From NCBI RefSeq assembly GCF_000439085.1, contig NZ_AUUA01000012.1, forward strand, positions 1 through 64,000: 64,000 bases of DNA. Direction: 5' to 3'. Of the stretch, positions 54,884 through 63,122 are shown one piece after another. The notes below the pieces were generated by a model. The model saw only the letters and a list, made by a program, of their open reading frames with translations, was not told the origin of the DNA and did no database searches. The position numbers were made by a program, and so were the translations under genes. Source of the DNA: Leminorella grimontii ATCC 33999 = DSM 5078 (GTDB taxonomy: Bacteria; Pseudomonadota; Gammaproteobacteria; Enterobacterales; Enterobacteriaceae). How positions within the stretch are numbered: the first letter of the stretch is position 1; every line of letters begins with the position of its first letter.

Positions 54884-56203
54884 ATGACCCAGTACTTTGA
54901 CAAGCTAGACAAGGTTCGCTACGAAGGCACCGCCGGCAAAAATCCGCTGGCCTTTCGCCACTACAACCCGGATGAGCTGATTCTGGGTAAGAGAATGGAA
55001 GACCACCTGCGCTTTGCGGCCTGCTACTGGCACACGTTCTGCTGGAACGGCGCCGACATGTTCGGTACGGGTTCATTCGACCGCCCGTGGCAGAGCAACG
55101 GCGATGCGCTGGAGCGCGCTAAGGCCAAGGCCGACGTGGCGTTTGAGTTTTTCTCAAAGCTGAACGTGCCGTTCTACTGTTTCCACGACATCGACGTGTC
55201 TCCTGAGGGCGGCTCGGTAAAAGAATATTTGAATAATCTGGCCGTCATGACCGACGTGCTGGCGAAAAAGCAGGAAGAGAGCGGCGTGCGCCTGCTGTGG
55301 GGCACCGCTAACTGCTTTACTAACCCACGCTACGCGGCGGGCGCCGCCACCAACCCGAATCCGGACGTCTTCGCCTACGCGGCCACGCAGGTGGTCAGCG
55401 CCATGAAGGCCACCCAGCGCCTGGGCGGTGAAAACTACGTGCTGTGGGGCGGTCGCGAAGGCTACGAAACCCTGCTCAACACCGACCTGCGTCAGGAGCG
55501 CGAGCAGCTGGGCCGCTTCATGCAGATGGTGGTCGAGCACAAGCACAAAATCGGCTTTAACGGCACCCTGCTTATCGAGCCCAAGCCGCAAGAGCCGACC
55601 AAGCACCAGTACGACTACGACGTCGCCACCGTATACGGCTTCCTCAAGCAGTTCGGTCTGGAAAAAGAGGTGAAGGTTAACATCGAAGCTAACCACGCCA
55701 CGCTCGCCGGCCACAGCTTCCATCACGAAATCGCCTCCGCCATCGCGCTGGGCATTTTCGGCTCCGTTGACGCCAACCGCGGCGACGCGCAGCTCGGCTG
55801 GGACACCGACCAGTTCCCGAACAGCGTGGAAGAGAACGCCCTTATCATGTATGAAATCATCAAAGCGGGCGGCTTCACCACCGGCGGCCTGAACTACGAC
55901 GCCAAGGTGCGCCGCCAGAGCGTCGACAAGTATGACCTGTTCTACGGCCACATCGGCGCGATGGACACCATGGCGCTGGCGCTGAAAATCGCTGCCAAGA
56001 TGGTGGAAGACGGCGCGCTGGATCAGAAAATCGCCGAGCGCTACGCGGGCTGGAACGGCAAGCTTGGACAACAAATTCTGGCCGGCGAAAGCTCGCTGGA
56101 GTCGCTGGCCAAGTACGCCGAAAGCAACCAGATCCACCCGCAGCACCCGAGCGGCCAGCAGGAGCTGCTGGAGAATCTGGTGAATCGCTACATTTTTGGT
56201 TAG
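54884..56203 (+). CDS. xylA: Xylose isomerase
   Basis: Converts D-xylose to D-xylulose. 439 residues, as in E. coli. Catalytic and metal-binding regions are visible: the catalytic His in [12 protein letters not shown] (about 100), [16 protein letters not shown] (about 186), [17 protein letters not shown] (about 230) and [17 protein letters not shown] (about 266). AAAGGAAA precedes the ATG. In E. coli xylB follows closely; here a terminator and a 400-base repeat lie between them. Confidence 0.98.
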   Translation: MTQYFDKLDKVRYEGTAGKNPLAFRHYNPDELILGKRMEDHLRFAACYWHTFCWNGADMFGTGSFDRPWQSNGDALERAKAKADVAFEFFSKLNVPFYCFHDIDVSPEGGSVKEYLNNLAVMTDVLAKKQEESGVRLLWGTANCFTNPRYAAGAATNPNPDVFAYAATQVVSAMKATQRLGGENYVLWGGREGYETLLNTDLRQEREQLGRFMQMVVEHKHKIGFNGTLLIEPKPQEPTKHQYDYDVATVYGFLKQFGLEKEVKVNIEANHATLAGHSFHHEIASAIALGIFGSVDANRGDAQLGWDTDQFPNSVEENALIMYEIIKAGGFTTGGLNYDAKVRRQSVDKYDLFYGHIGAMDTMALALKIAAKMVEDGALDQKIAERYAGWNGKLGQQILAGESSLESLAKYAESNQIHPQHPSGQQELLENLVNRYIFG

Positions 56204-56210
56204 GTTGGTT

Positions 56211-56236
56211 GGGGCCCCTATGTGCCCCTTTTTTTT
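56211..56236 (+). terminator. Intrinsic terminator after xylA
   Basis: Stem GGGGC-N8-GCCCC followed by eight T residues, seven bases after the xylA stop codon. It should largely separate xylA transcription from xylB. Confidence 0.8.
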
Positions 56237-56253
56237 GGTTTGTTGAATAAGCT

Positions 56254-56649
56254 AAATTAGCATTTGTGTATATTCCGGCCGAAAGGACTTCATACCTATA
56301 TTATCGCCGTGCTCGGCCGGAAGAGCGCCTCCTTTTAGCCTGAAGAGCGTCGGGCATAGCCTTCCTACGGGCCGTTATGAAGCCTTTCGGCTTCACCCTA
56401 GCGGGCCAGCGTAAACGCTGTTCAAACCAGCTTGCGCTGGTTTGTCGTTGGCTTACGCCAAGTCGACCCCAACGGAAGACTCTCCCTCCGATTGGCTCCT
56501 CTCATTTATTCAAAAAACCAAATGATTATTTTAAACGGCAGGCTTTGCCTGCCGCGCACCTGAACTCAATACGGGCTGCTTTCCGGCCGAGCACCATGGC
56601 GATATAGGCACAAAGTATTTACGGCCGGAATATACGCAAGAGCTAATTT
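56254..56649 (+). repeat. Dispersed structured intergenic repeat, copy B, with inverted ends
   Basis: About 400 bases between xylA and xylB. The left end (56254-56322) and the right end (56581-56649) are inverted copies of each other at roughly three in four bases. Each forms its own hairpin with stem TTCCGGCCG / CGGCCGGAA. The middle holds a block identical to copy A (56446-56493) and four small perfect hairpins: 56378-56395, 56408-56419, 56424-56443 and 56536-56554. It has no coding capacity. The form is like a non-autonomous mobile element or a composite of palindromic units; I do not recognise the family. Confidence 0.85.
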
Positions 56650-56676
56650 AAAAAACAATATTCTGAAGGACCTACT

Positions 56677-58131
56677 ATGTACATCGGTATCGATCTCGGC
56701 ACCTCCGGCGTAAAGGTTATTCTGCTCGACGAGCATCAGCAGGTGCTTGCCACCCATACGGAGGCGCTGTCCGTTTCGCGCCCTCATCCCCTGTGGTCTG
56801 AGCAAAATCCTCAGGACTGGTGGCAGGCGACCGACCGGGCGATGCTGGCGCTGGGCGCGCAGCGTAGCCTTAAGGCGGTTAAGGCGCTGGGGCTGAGCGG
56901 GCAGATGCACGGCGCGACGCTGCTCGACCAGCATCAAAAGCCGCTCCGCCCCGCTATTTTATGGAACGACGGGCGCTGCGCCGCGCAGTGCGAAGAGCTG
57001 GAACGCCTGGTTCCCAACTCCAGGCAAATCACCGGCAACCTGATGATGCCGGGCTTTACCGCGCCGAAGCTGAAGTGGGTAGAGGAACACGAGCCGGATA
57101 TCTTCCGCGCCGTCGACAAGGTGCTGCTGCCGAAGGACTACCTGCGCCTGCTCATCACCGGCGAGTTCGCCAGCGACATGTCCGATGCGGCAGGCACCCT
57201 ATGGATGGACGTCGGCCAGAGGGACTGGAGCGACGCGCTGCTGAATGCCTGTGGCCTCGATCGTAAGCATATGCCGACGCTGTTTGAAGGCTCTCAGGTA
57301 ACGGGCATGGTCAAAGCCGACGTTGCCGAACGCTGGGGCATCGGCCAGGTGCCGGTCGCCGGCGGCGGTGGGGACAACGCGGCAGGCGCGGTCGGCGTCG
57401 GCCTGTACAAGGCCGGGCAGGCGATGCTGTCGCTCGGTACCTCCGGCGTCTATTTTGCCGTCAGCGACGGCTTCCTGAGCAACCCGGAGAGCGCGGTTCA
57501 CAGCTTCTGCCACGCCCTGCCGAACGCCTGGCACCTGATGTCGGTAATGCTCAGCGCCGCCTCCTGTCTCGACTGGGCCTGTCGGCTGACCAACACCGCC
57601 AGCGTTCCCGCCCTGCTGACGCAGGTGGAGCAGAGCAAGCCCGCCGCTACGCCGGTGTGGTTTCTGCCCTACCTTTCCGGCGAACGCACGCCGCATAACA
57701 ACCCTAACGCCAAGGGCGCCTTCTGGGGTCTGACCCACGAGCACGGCCCGGCAGACTTGGGGCGAGCGGTGCTGGAGGGCGTTAGCTTTGCGCTGGCGGA
57801 CGGCATGGACGTGCTGCACGCCACCGGCCTCAAGCCTGAAAGCGTGACGCTTATCGGCGGCGGCGCGCGTAGCCCCTACTGGCGGCAGATGTTGGCGGAC
57901 GTCAGCGGGCAGGCGCTGGAATATCGCACCGGCGGCGATGTCGGCCCGGCGCTGGGCGCGGCCAGGCTGGCGCAGATTGCAGTTAACCCCAGCATGCCGC
58001 TGGCCGAGTTCTGCCCGCCGCTGCCGCTGGAGCAACGCCACGAACCAAACGCAACCCTTCATGAGGAATACCGGGAAAAGCGCGAGACGTTTCGCAGGCT
58101 TTACCAACAGCTGCTCCCTTTATGTAAGTAA
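56677..58131 (+). CDS. xylB: Xylulokinase
   Basis: Phosphorylates D-xylulose to xylulose 5-phosphate for the pentose-phosphate pathway. FGGY-family kinase of 484 residues: N-terminal MYIGIDLGTSGVKVILLDE, GLSGQMHGATLLD (about 76), LWMDV, VAGGGGDNAAGAVGVG (about 228) and C-terminal FALADGMDVL, LIGGGARSPYWRQMLADV. AAGGA is eight bases before the ATG. Being behind a terminator and a repeat element, it probably has its own promoter in the last part of the xylA-xylB gap. Confidence 0.97.
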   Translation: MYIGIDLGTSGVKVILLDEHQQVLATHTEALSVSRPHPLWSEQNPQDWWQATDRAMLALGAQRSLKAVKALGLSGQMHGATLLDQHQKPLRPAILWNDGRCAAQCEELERLVPNSRQITGNLMMPGFTAPKLKWVEEHEPDIFRAVDKVLLPKDYLRLLITGEFASDMSDAAGTLWMDVGQRDWSDALLNACGLDRKHMPTLFEGSQVTGMVKADVAERWGIGQVPVAGGGGDNAAGAVGVGLYKAGQAMLSLGTSGVYFAVSDGFLSNPESAVHSFCHALPNAWHLMSVMLSAASCLDWACRLTNTASVPALLTQVEQSKPAATPVWFLPYLSGERTPHNNPNAKGAFWGLTHEHGPADLGRAVLEGVSFALADGMDVLHATGLKPESVTLIGGGARSPYWRQMLADVSGQALEYRTGGDVGPALGAARLAQIAVNPSMPLAEFCPPLPLEQRHEPNATLHEEYREKRETFRRLYQQLLPLCK

Positions 58132-58143
58132 CCCCTCACCTTT

Positions 58144-58162
58144 CCCGGCGGCCCCCGCCGGG
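58144..58162 (+). terminator. Hairpin after xylB
   Basis: Stem CCCGGCGG / CCGCCGGG with a CCC loop, 12 bases after the stop codon. No T-run follows, so it is a moderate terminator or an mRNA end stabiliser. Confidence 0.6.
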
Positions 58163-58315
58163 ATAAGTTAAGTAAAATCATCAGGTAGCTGTTATTAAAC
58201 CCTTTTTCGGATTCCCTTTACGTTAAACCTTCCCCTTCGCTCACTACACGTTTATCCCTACAGCAGCTATGCTTATAGCGTTTTCAACTCAACTTTCTTT
58301 AAATAAGGAGTCGCT

Positions 58316-58765
58316 ATGCGTTTACTTCCCGTACTTTCACTGGTTTTAGGACTGTGCGCCTTTGCCGGAACGGCCAACGCCGCTGAGGCGCAGACCGCAC
58401 AGCAAAATAAAATGACCGTTTGCAACAAAGAGGCGACGGACAAAGCGCTTAAGGGCGACGAGCGTAAAGCCTTTATGAGCGACTGCCTGAAGGCCAAGCC
58501 TGCCGCCGCTGAAAAAGCGATGACCCCACAGCAGCAGAAAATGGCCGACTGCAACAAGCAGGCTGGCGATAAGAGCCTGAAGGGCGACGAGCGTAAGGCC
58601 TTTATGAGCGAATGCCTGAAGGCCAAGCCCGCTGCGGCAGAAAAGGCAATGACTCCGCAGCAGCAGAAGATGGCCGACTGTAACAAGCAGGCCGGTGATA
58701 AAAACCTCAAGGGCGACGAGCGTAAAACCTTTATGGCGAGCTGCCTGAAGGGGAATGCGGCGTAG
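58316..58765 (+). CDS. psiF: PsiF family periplasmic protein with three repeats
   Basis: 149-residue exported protein with a Sec signal peptide (1-22, ending ANA). The mature part is three tandem PsiF units of about 43 residues, each with KM-x-DCNKQAGDK-LKGDERKAFMS-CLK and joined by AKPAAAEKAMTPQQQ. Each unit has two conserved cysteines. E. coli PsiF, induced by phosphate starvation, has two units. The role of the family is unknown. AAGGAGTCGCT precedes the ATG. Confidence 0.9.
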   Translation: MRLLPVLSLVLGLCAFAGTANAAEAQTAQQNKMTVCNKEATDKALKGDERKAFMSDCLKAKPAAAEKAMTPQQQKMADCNKQAGDKSLKGDERKAFMSECLKAKPAAAEKAMTPQQQKMADCNKQAGDKNLKGDERKTFMASCLKGNAA

Positions 58766-58846
58766 TTCTATTTCAAGCTAAATGGCTGCCTGTGGGCGGC
58801 CATTTTAAAAAGCGCCAGCGACATTACTTATTAGGAAGCATAAAGA

Positions 58847-59362
58847 TTAATTTTTAATATCACGGCAATCTGGGGATTTTAATGCTGCTTCCCATAAATC
58901 TGGATATTTTTTACTACTGACGGTGATATTAAACGTATATCCCGCGTTAAGCGCTCGCAATGACCATCCAGGCTTGCAGAAAATAGAAGTCATCGCTTTC
59001 AATGTCTCTTTCTGTTCGGCCTTATCGCTATAAAGATTTTCCGTTCCCTGACCATCGGCCATATAGTACCTTACTTTAATTATGCTTCCTTCTCTGGATA
59101 AAGGCCCTTCCGACGGGTGCTTATCTTCATCAGCGTTATAGGCGGAAATATAGTCATCTATTAGTCTATCATTAATATCTTTATTGTTTTCAATAGCATT
59201 CATTGCCACATAGCTTTTACTATCATTTTTAGAAGGACTATTTTTATGATCCTGATAAAAAGAGTATCCAAACTTTCCTATCATATATAACCCCGCCACC
59301 AAAAATAGCACCTTTATTCCATTTGACGGTTGATTTTTATTCCCTGATGAATGCTCTGACAT
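58847..59362 (-). CDS. Hypothetical membrane-anchored protein
   Basis: Unrecognised 171-residue protein. A short N-terminal cytoplasmic stretch (MSEHSSGNKNQPSN) precedes one membrane helix (GIKVLFLVAGLYMIGKFGYSFY, about 15-36), and the rest is a soluble, probably periplasmic domain with two cysteines (near 129 and 167). The ATG at 59362 is preferred because AAGGGA lies six bases upstream; the frame continues to 59482 with a second hydrophobic stretch. More AT-rich than neighbours. Function unknown. Confidence 0.7.
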   Translation of the reverse strand: MSEHSSGNKNQPSNGIKVLFLVAGLYMIGKFGYSFYQDHKNSPSKNDSKSYVAMNAIENNKDINDRLIDDYISAYNADEDKHPSEGPLSREGSIIKVRYYMADGQGTENLYSDKAEQKETLKAMTSIFCKPGWSLRALNAGYTFNITVSSKKYPDLWEAALKSPDCRDIKN

Positions 59363-59589
59363 AATAAATCCCTTAAATCCTATAGAGTAATTTTCTTTAG
59401 GAGTATAGACAACTATCAAAACATGGAAAAGAAATAGAATTATTATTTTCATCATCCAATTTTCTTCTATTTTAAATAACAAATTACATTTTTTATTATA
59501 TTTTTATTCTTAAAAAAACGCATTATTGAGAATAATAGCCCTACCAATCAGAATCACTCACCCCTATACGCCATATATCTGGAAGCCGC

Positions 59590-59626
59590 TTGACAGATGT
59601 CACCACATGTGTAATGTTATAACATT
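59590..59626 (+). promoter_or_regulatory. Promoter and Zur box of the L36 type B gene
   Basis: TTGACA (59590-59595) is followed after 16 bases by TAATGT. The -10 region overlaps the palindrome AATGTTATAACATT (59613-59626), a close match to the enterobacterial Zur-box core. Zinc-loaded Zur would therefore block transcription when zinc is sufficient. Confidence 0.85.
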
Positions 59627-59645
59627 CCATAACAAAGAGGTCATC

Positions 59646-59780
59646 ATGCAGGTTCTCAGCTCGCTGCGCTCGGCCAAGCTGCGCCATCCGGACTGTAAGA
59701 TAGTCCGCCGTCACGGAAGAATTTTCGTTATCTGTAAATCAAATCCCCGCTTTAAGGCGGTTCAAGGGAGGAAAAAGTAG
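59646..59780 (+). CDS. ykgO: 50S ribosomal protein L36 type B, zinc-independent
   Basis: 44-residue ribosomal protein nearly identical to E. coli Ykg[45 protein letters not shown]. It lacks the CxxC...CxxxxH zinc ribbon of ordinary L36 (only two isolated cysteines remain), so it replaces RpmJ during zinc shortage and frees zinc. The ATG at 59646 has AGAGG seven bases upstream. No L31 type B gene (ykgM) is adjacent, unlike E. coli. Confidence 0.93.
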   Translation: MQVLSSLRSAKLRHPDCKIVRRHGRIFVICKSNPRFKAVQGRKK

Positions 59781-60099
59781 ACCAGTAAACTCATTGCGTT
59801 ATCCACTCCTGTGAGTGCTTACTCACATTTCGTTTTCCCGATCGTATTTATTCCAAGGCGATATTTATCCTCCTGTCCATAAAATATCGCCTTTTAATCA
59901 ACAAATTGCTCATCGTTTACTCTTTCTTTTTATACGCAAGTTAGTATTTACTAACATATTTCGCTCACGATCCCTCTCTATCGCTGAATTAAACACGTTT
60001 CGTGTTTAATTGCTCCACGGTTGGCCGTCTTGTTAATCCCATTACCCCTTCTAGAATGAGGGGTAATCGCTTAATCCAAACTGTGGGAGAAACCTCACC
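59781..60099. other. Intergenic region before the hydrolase gene
   Basis: About 320 bases. It contains the terminator at 59855-59895, the palindrome GTTAGTA-TT-TACTAAC (59940-59955) and the palindrome AATTAAACACG-TTT-CGTGTTTAATT (59987-60011). The two palindromes are candidate operators or, in the second case, a hairpin terminator/attenuator. No gene is visible. Confidence 0.6.
59855..59895 (+). terminator. Terminator after ykgO
   Basis: Perfect 11-base stem AAGGCGATATT / AATATCGCCTT with a 17-base loop, running into TTTT. Confidence 0.75.
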
Positions 60100-60987
60100 A
60101 TGCTGGCGACACTCGAAAAACAAAAACGGCACGTGAATCAGGTAGACATCTGCTTTCGCACCGTCGGCCAAGGGCCGGCGCTGCTGATGCTCCACGGCCA
60201 TCCGCAAAACCACATGATGTGGCATAGGGTTGTACCGGAACTGTCCAAACGCTTTACGCTGGTCATTGCTGACCTGCGCGGCTACGGCGACAGCGATAAG
60301 CCCCGTTCGCCGGAAGGCCAAAGCGCCTATTCCAAGCGCATCATGGCGCAGGATATGTATGAGCTGATGGCGCAACTGGGCCACCCTACGTTTTCTATAC
60401 TGGCGCACGACCGCGGCGCACGCGTGGCCCACCGGCTGGCGCTGGACTACGCCGACGCGGTGCAAAGCATGACGCTGCTCGACATCGCGCCAACGCTCGC
60501 CATGTACCGGCAAACCAACGAGGCCTTTGCCCGAGCCTACTGGCACTGGTTCATGCTGATAAGGCCCACGCCGTTCCCGGAAATTCTTATCGAGCACGAT
60601 CCCGCGCTCTATCTGCGCAGCGTTATGGGTGCGCGCAGCGCGGGAATGGCGCCGTTTACCAAAGAAGCCTTAGCGGAATACCAGCGCTGCCTGAGCCTGC
60701 CCAATGCGGCCTACGGCATCTGCGAAGACTACCGCGCCAGCGCCGGCATCGACCTTGAGCACGACGAGCAGGACATCCGGCTCGGCAACCGCGTTAGCTG
60801 CCCGCTGATGGTGCTGTGGGGCAAAAACGGCGCTATTGAACAGTGTTTTGACCCGATCGGCGAGTGGAAGAAAGTGGCTACTCACCTGCAGGGTGAAGCG
60901 CTGCCTTGCGGCCACTACATCGCGGAAGAAGCCCCGGAGCTGCTGCTTGGCAAGGTTGTCCCCTTCTTTTCATCGGCCTGCGTCTAG
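60100..60987 (+). CDS. Haloacetate (fluoroacetate) dehalogenase-like alpha/beta hydrolase
   Basis: 295-residue alpha/beta hydrolase. Motifs match the haloacetate dehalogenase group: nucleophile Asp104 in LAHDRGARVAHRLALDY with the neighbouring arginines, DLRGYGDSDKPR (about 58-69), the acidic residue in LLDIAP, the His-Trp pair in AYWHWFML, CEDYRA and the catalytic His in PCGHYIAEEAPE (about 272). The Asp nucleophile distinguishes it from serine hydrolases. It leads a set with LeuC- and LeuD-like genes starting 21 bases downstream, so the true substrate may be a C5-C6 dicarboxylate-related compound rather than fluoroacetate. Confidence 0.85.
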   Translation: MLATLEKQKRHVNQVDICFRTVGQGPALLMLHGHPQNHMMWHRVVPELSKRFTLVIADLRGYGDSDKPRSPEGQSAYSKRIMAQDMYELMAQLGHPTFSILAHDRGARVAHRLALDYADAVQSMTLLDIAPTLAMYRQTNEAFARAYWHWFMLIRPTPFPEILIEHDPALYLRSVMGARSAGMAPFTKEALAEYQRCLSLPNAAYGICEDYRASAGIDLEHDEQDIRLGNRVSCPLMVLWGKNGAIEQCFDPIGEWKKVATHLQGEALPCGHYIAEEAPELLLGKVVPFFSSACV

Positions 60988-61008
60988 GCTTTTCGGAGAA
61001 CTTTCACC

Positions 61009-62433
61009 ATGACGTTAGCAAAAACCCTTTATCGCAAGCTGATTGACTCCCACACCGTCCGCGAGCTGGACGCTCAGGGCAACGTGCTGCTGTACATCGA
61101 TCGAACGGTCCTCAACGAATACACCAGCCCTCAGGCCTTCAGCGGCCTGAGGGAAAAAGGGCGCAGGGCCTGGCGGCCGGAAAGCGTGCTGCTCAACGTA
61201 GATCACGTCAACCCCACCCGCCCGGTGCGCGATGACAAAATGACCGATCCCGGCGGCCAGCTTCAGGTGGACTACTTCAGAGAGAACAGCCGCGACTTTG
61301 ACATCGAGCTGTTTGACGTGCTGGACGAGCGTCAGGGCATCGAACACGTGGTCGCCCCGGAGCAGGGCTTCATTCTGCCCGGCATGGTCATCGCCGCAGG
61401 CGACAGCCACACCACTACCTACGGGGCGCTGGGCGCTTTTGGCTTCGGCATCGGCACCTCGGAAATCGAACACCTTCTCGCCACGCAAACGCTGGCGTAC
61501 AAGCGCCTGAAAACCATGCGCGTCACGGTTAGCGGCCAACTTGGTCCTTGGGTCACGGCAAAAGACGTCATTATGTCGCTGATTGCCCGCATCGGCGCCG
61601 ACGGCGCAACCGGCTACGCCATTGAATTTACCGGCCCGGCTATCGACGCCCTGAGCGTGGAAGGACGCATGACCATCTGCAATATGGCGGTTGAGGCGGG
61701 CGCGCGCGGCGCGTTCATGGCGCCAGACGAAAAAGTGTTTGAATATCTAAAGGATAAGCCCCGCGCCCCGAAAGGCGCGCTGTGGGAGCAGGCCATAGCC
61801 TACTGGCGCACGCTGAAAACCGATCCCGGCGCGCAGTTTGACCAAGAGATTGCGCTCGACTGTTCTCACCTTGAGCCGATGGTCACCTGGGGCATCAGCC
61901 CCGATCAGGCCAGCGGCATCGGCGGCGAGGTGCCCGATCCGATGAACGAACCCAATCAACAGAAGCGGATCGCCGACGAAAAGGCGCTGGCCTATATGGA
62001 CCTGCATCCCGGCACTCGCCTGTGCGAGGTGCGCATTTCCCACGCCTTTATCGGTTCTTGCACCAACGGCCGCATTGAAGACCTTCGTCAAGCGGCGAAC
62101 GTATTGAAAGGGAAGAAGATCGCCGCCCACGTGCGGGGCATGATTATTCCCGGCTCCACGCTGGTTCGCCAGCAGGCCGAGCGGGAGGGGCTGGCGCAAA
62201 TCTTTATCGACGCGGGCTTTGAGTGGCGGCAGTCCGGCTGCTCCATGTGTCTGGCGATGAACGAAGACGTGCTGCAGCCCGGCGACCGCTGCGCCTCCAG
62301 CACTAACCGCAACTTTGCCGGGCGCCAGGGCGCCGGTTCAAGGACTCACCTGATGAGCCCGGCCATGGTGGCCGCTGCCGCCGTCGCGGGTCATCTGGTC
62401 GACGTCCGTTCAGTCAGCGGCCAAGGAGAATAA
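61009..62433 (+). CDS. LeuC-like isomerase large subunit
   Basis: 474-residue aconitase-family large subunit with a 4Fe-4S cluster. Cluster ligands lie in IGSCTNGRIEDL (about 348) and SGCSMCLAMNED (about 411). The earlier motif AAGDSHTTTYGALGAFGFGIGTSEIEHLLATQTL is typical of LeuC. It is a paralogue outside a leu operon, so isopropylmalate, citraconate/methylmalate or dimethylmalate type substrates are possible. The small subunit gene follows after two bases. Confidence 0.88.
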   Translation: MTLAKTLYRKLIDSHTVRELDAQGNVLLYIDRTVLNEYTSPQAFSGLREKGRRAWRPESVLLNVDHVNPTRPVRDDKMTDPGGQLQVDYFRENSRDFDIELFDVLDERQGIEHVVAPEQGFILPGMVIAAGDSHTTTYGALGAFGFGIGTSEIEHLLATQTLAYKRLKTMRVTVSGQLGPWVTAKDVIMSLIARIGADGATGYAIEFTGPAIDALSVEGRMTICNMAVEAGARGAFMAPDEKVFEYLKDKPRAPKGALWEQAIAYWRTLKTDPGAQFDQEIALDCSHLEPMVTWGISPDQASGIGGEVPDPMNEPNQQKRIADEKALAYMDLHPGTRLCEVRISHAFIGSCTNGRIEDLRQAANVLKGKKIAAHVRGMIIPGSTLVRQQAEREGLAQIFIDAGFEWRQSGCSMCLAMNEDVLQPGDRCASSTNRNFAGRQGAGSRTHLMSPAMVAAAAVAGHLVDVRSVSGQGE

Positions 62434-62435
62434 CC

Positions 62436-63053
62436 ATGCAAACCTTTACACAAGTGACCGGAAAAGTCGCGCCGATGCTGGACCCAAACGTCGATACCGA
62501 CGTCATCATGCCCAAGCAGTTTCTTAAGGGGATCGATCGTAAAAATCTGGATCGCGGCCTGTTCTTCGACCTGCGTCTGAACGCCGACGGCACGCCCAAC
62601 CCGGACTTCATCCTCAACCGCCCGCAGTGGAAAGGCAGCGCCTTTATGGTGGTCGGCCCTAACTTCGGCTGCGGCTCCAGCCGCGAGCACGCCGTCTGGG
62701 GCCTACAGCAGACCGGCATACGCGCGCTTATCGGCACCTCGTTCGCCGGCATTTTTGGCGATAACTGCCAGCGTAACGGCATCCTGCTTATCCGCCTGAC
62801 GCCTGCGGCGCTCGCCCAAGTGGCCGATGCGGCGCAGGATCCAAAAAGAAATGAAATCACCGTCGACCTGCCGGGCAAGGCCATCGTGCTTAAGGGCGGA
62901 GAGGTTATTCCCTTTGAGATAGACAGCCGCAATCAGGAAGCGCTGATCAAAGGGCTGGACGCCATCGGCGTGACGCTGGAATACCAGCAGGAAATCCGCG
63001 ACTTTGAGGCAGGCTACCGTCAGCGCTGCCCGTGGGTGGTGATATCGCGTTAA
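62436..63053 (+). CDS. LeuD-like isomerase small subunit
   Basis: 205-residue small subunit: DPNVDTDVIMPKQFLKGI, FDLRLN and the phosphate/substrate loop PNFGCGSSREHAVWGLQQ (about 70-87), and FAGIFGDNCQRNGIL. It starts three bases after the LeuC-like stop and surely forms the heterodimer with it. Followed by a good terminator, which ends the hydrolase-leuC-leuD transcript. Confidence 0.9.
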   Translation: MQTFTQVTGKVAPMLDPNVDTDVIMPKQFLKGIDRKNLDRGLFFDLRLNADGTPNPDFILNRPQWKGSAFMVVGPNFGCGSSREHAVWGLQQTGIRALIGTSFAGIFGDNCQRNGILLIRLTPAALAQVADAAQDPKRNEITVDLPGKAIVLKGGEVIPFEIDSRNQEALIKGLDAIGVTLEYQQEIRDFEAGYRQRCPWVVISR

Positions 63054-63098
63054 GCTAACGTGAGGAACTGAGAAAGCGCCCTCGCCCTGCCCGCCGTC

Positions 63099-63122
63099 CC
63101 CCGACGCGAGCGGGGCTTTTTT
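63099..63122 (+). terminator. Terminator after the LeuD-like gene
   Basis: Stem CCCCG / CGGGG with a seven-base loop followed by CTTTTTT. It ends at the stop codon of the convergent LysR gene. Confidence 0.8.

Noticed and set aside
58273-58710. Minus-strand frame with repeated hydrophobic units opposite psiF
   Set aside because: The repeats are those of PsiF read backwards; PsiF has a signal peptide and ribosome site.
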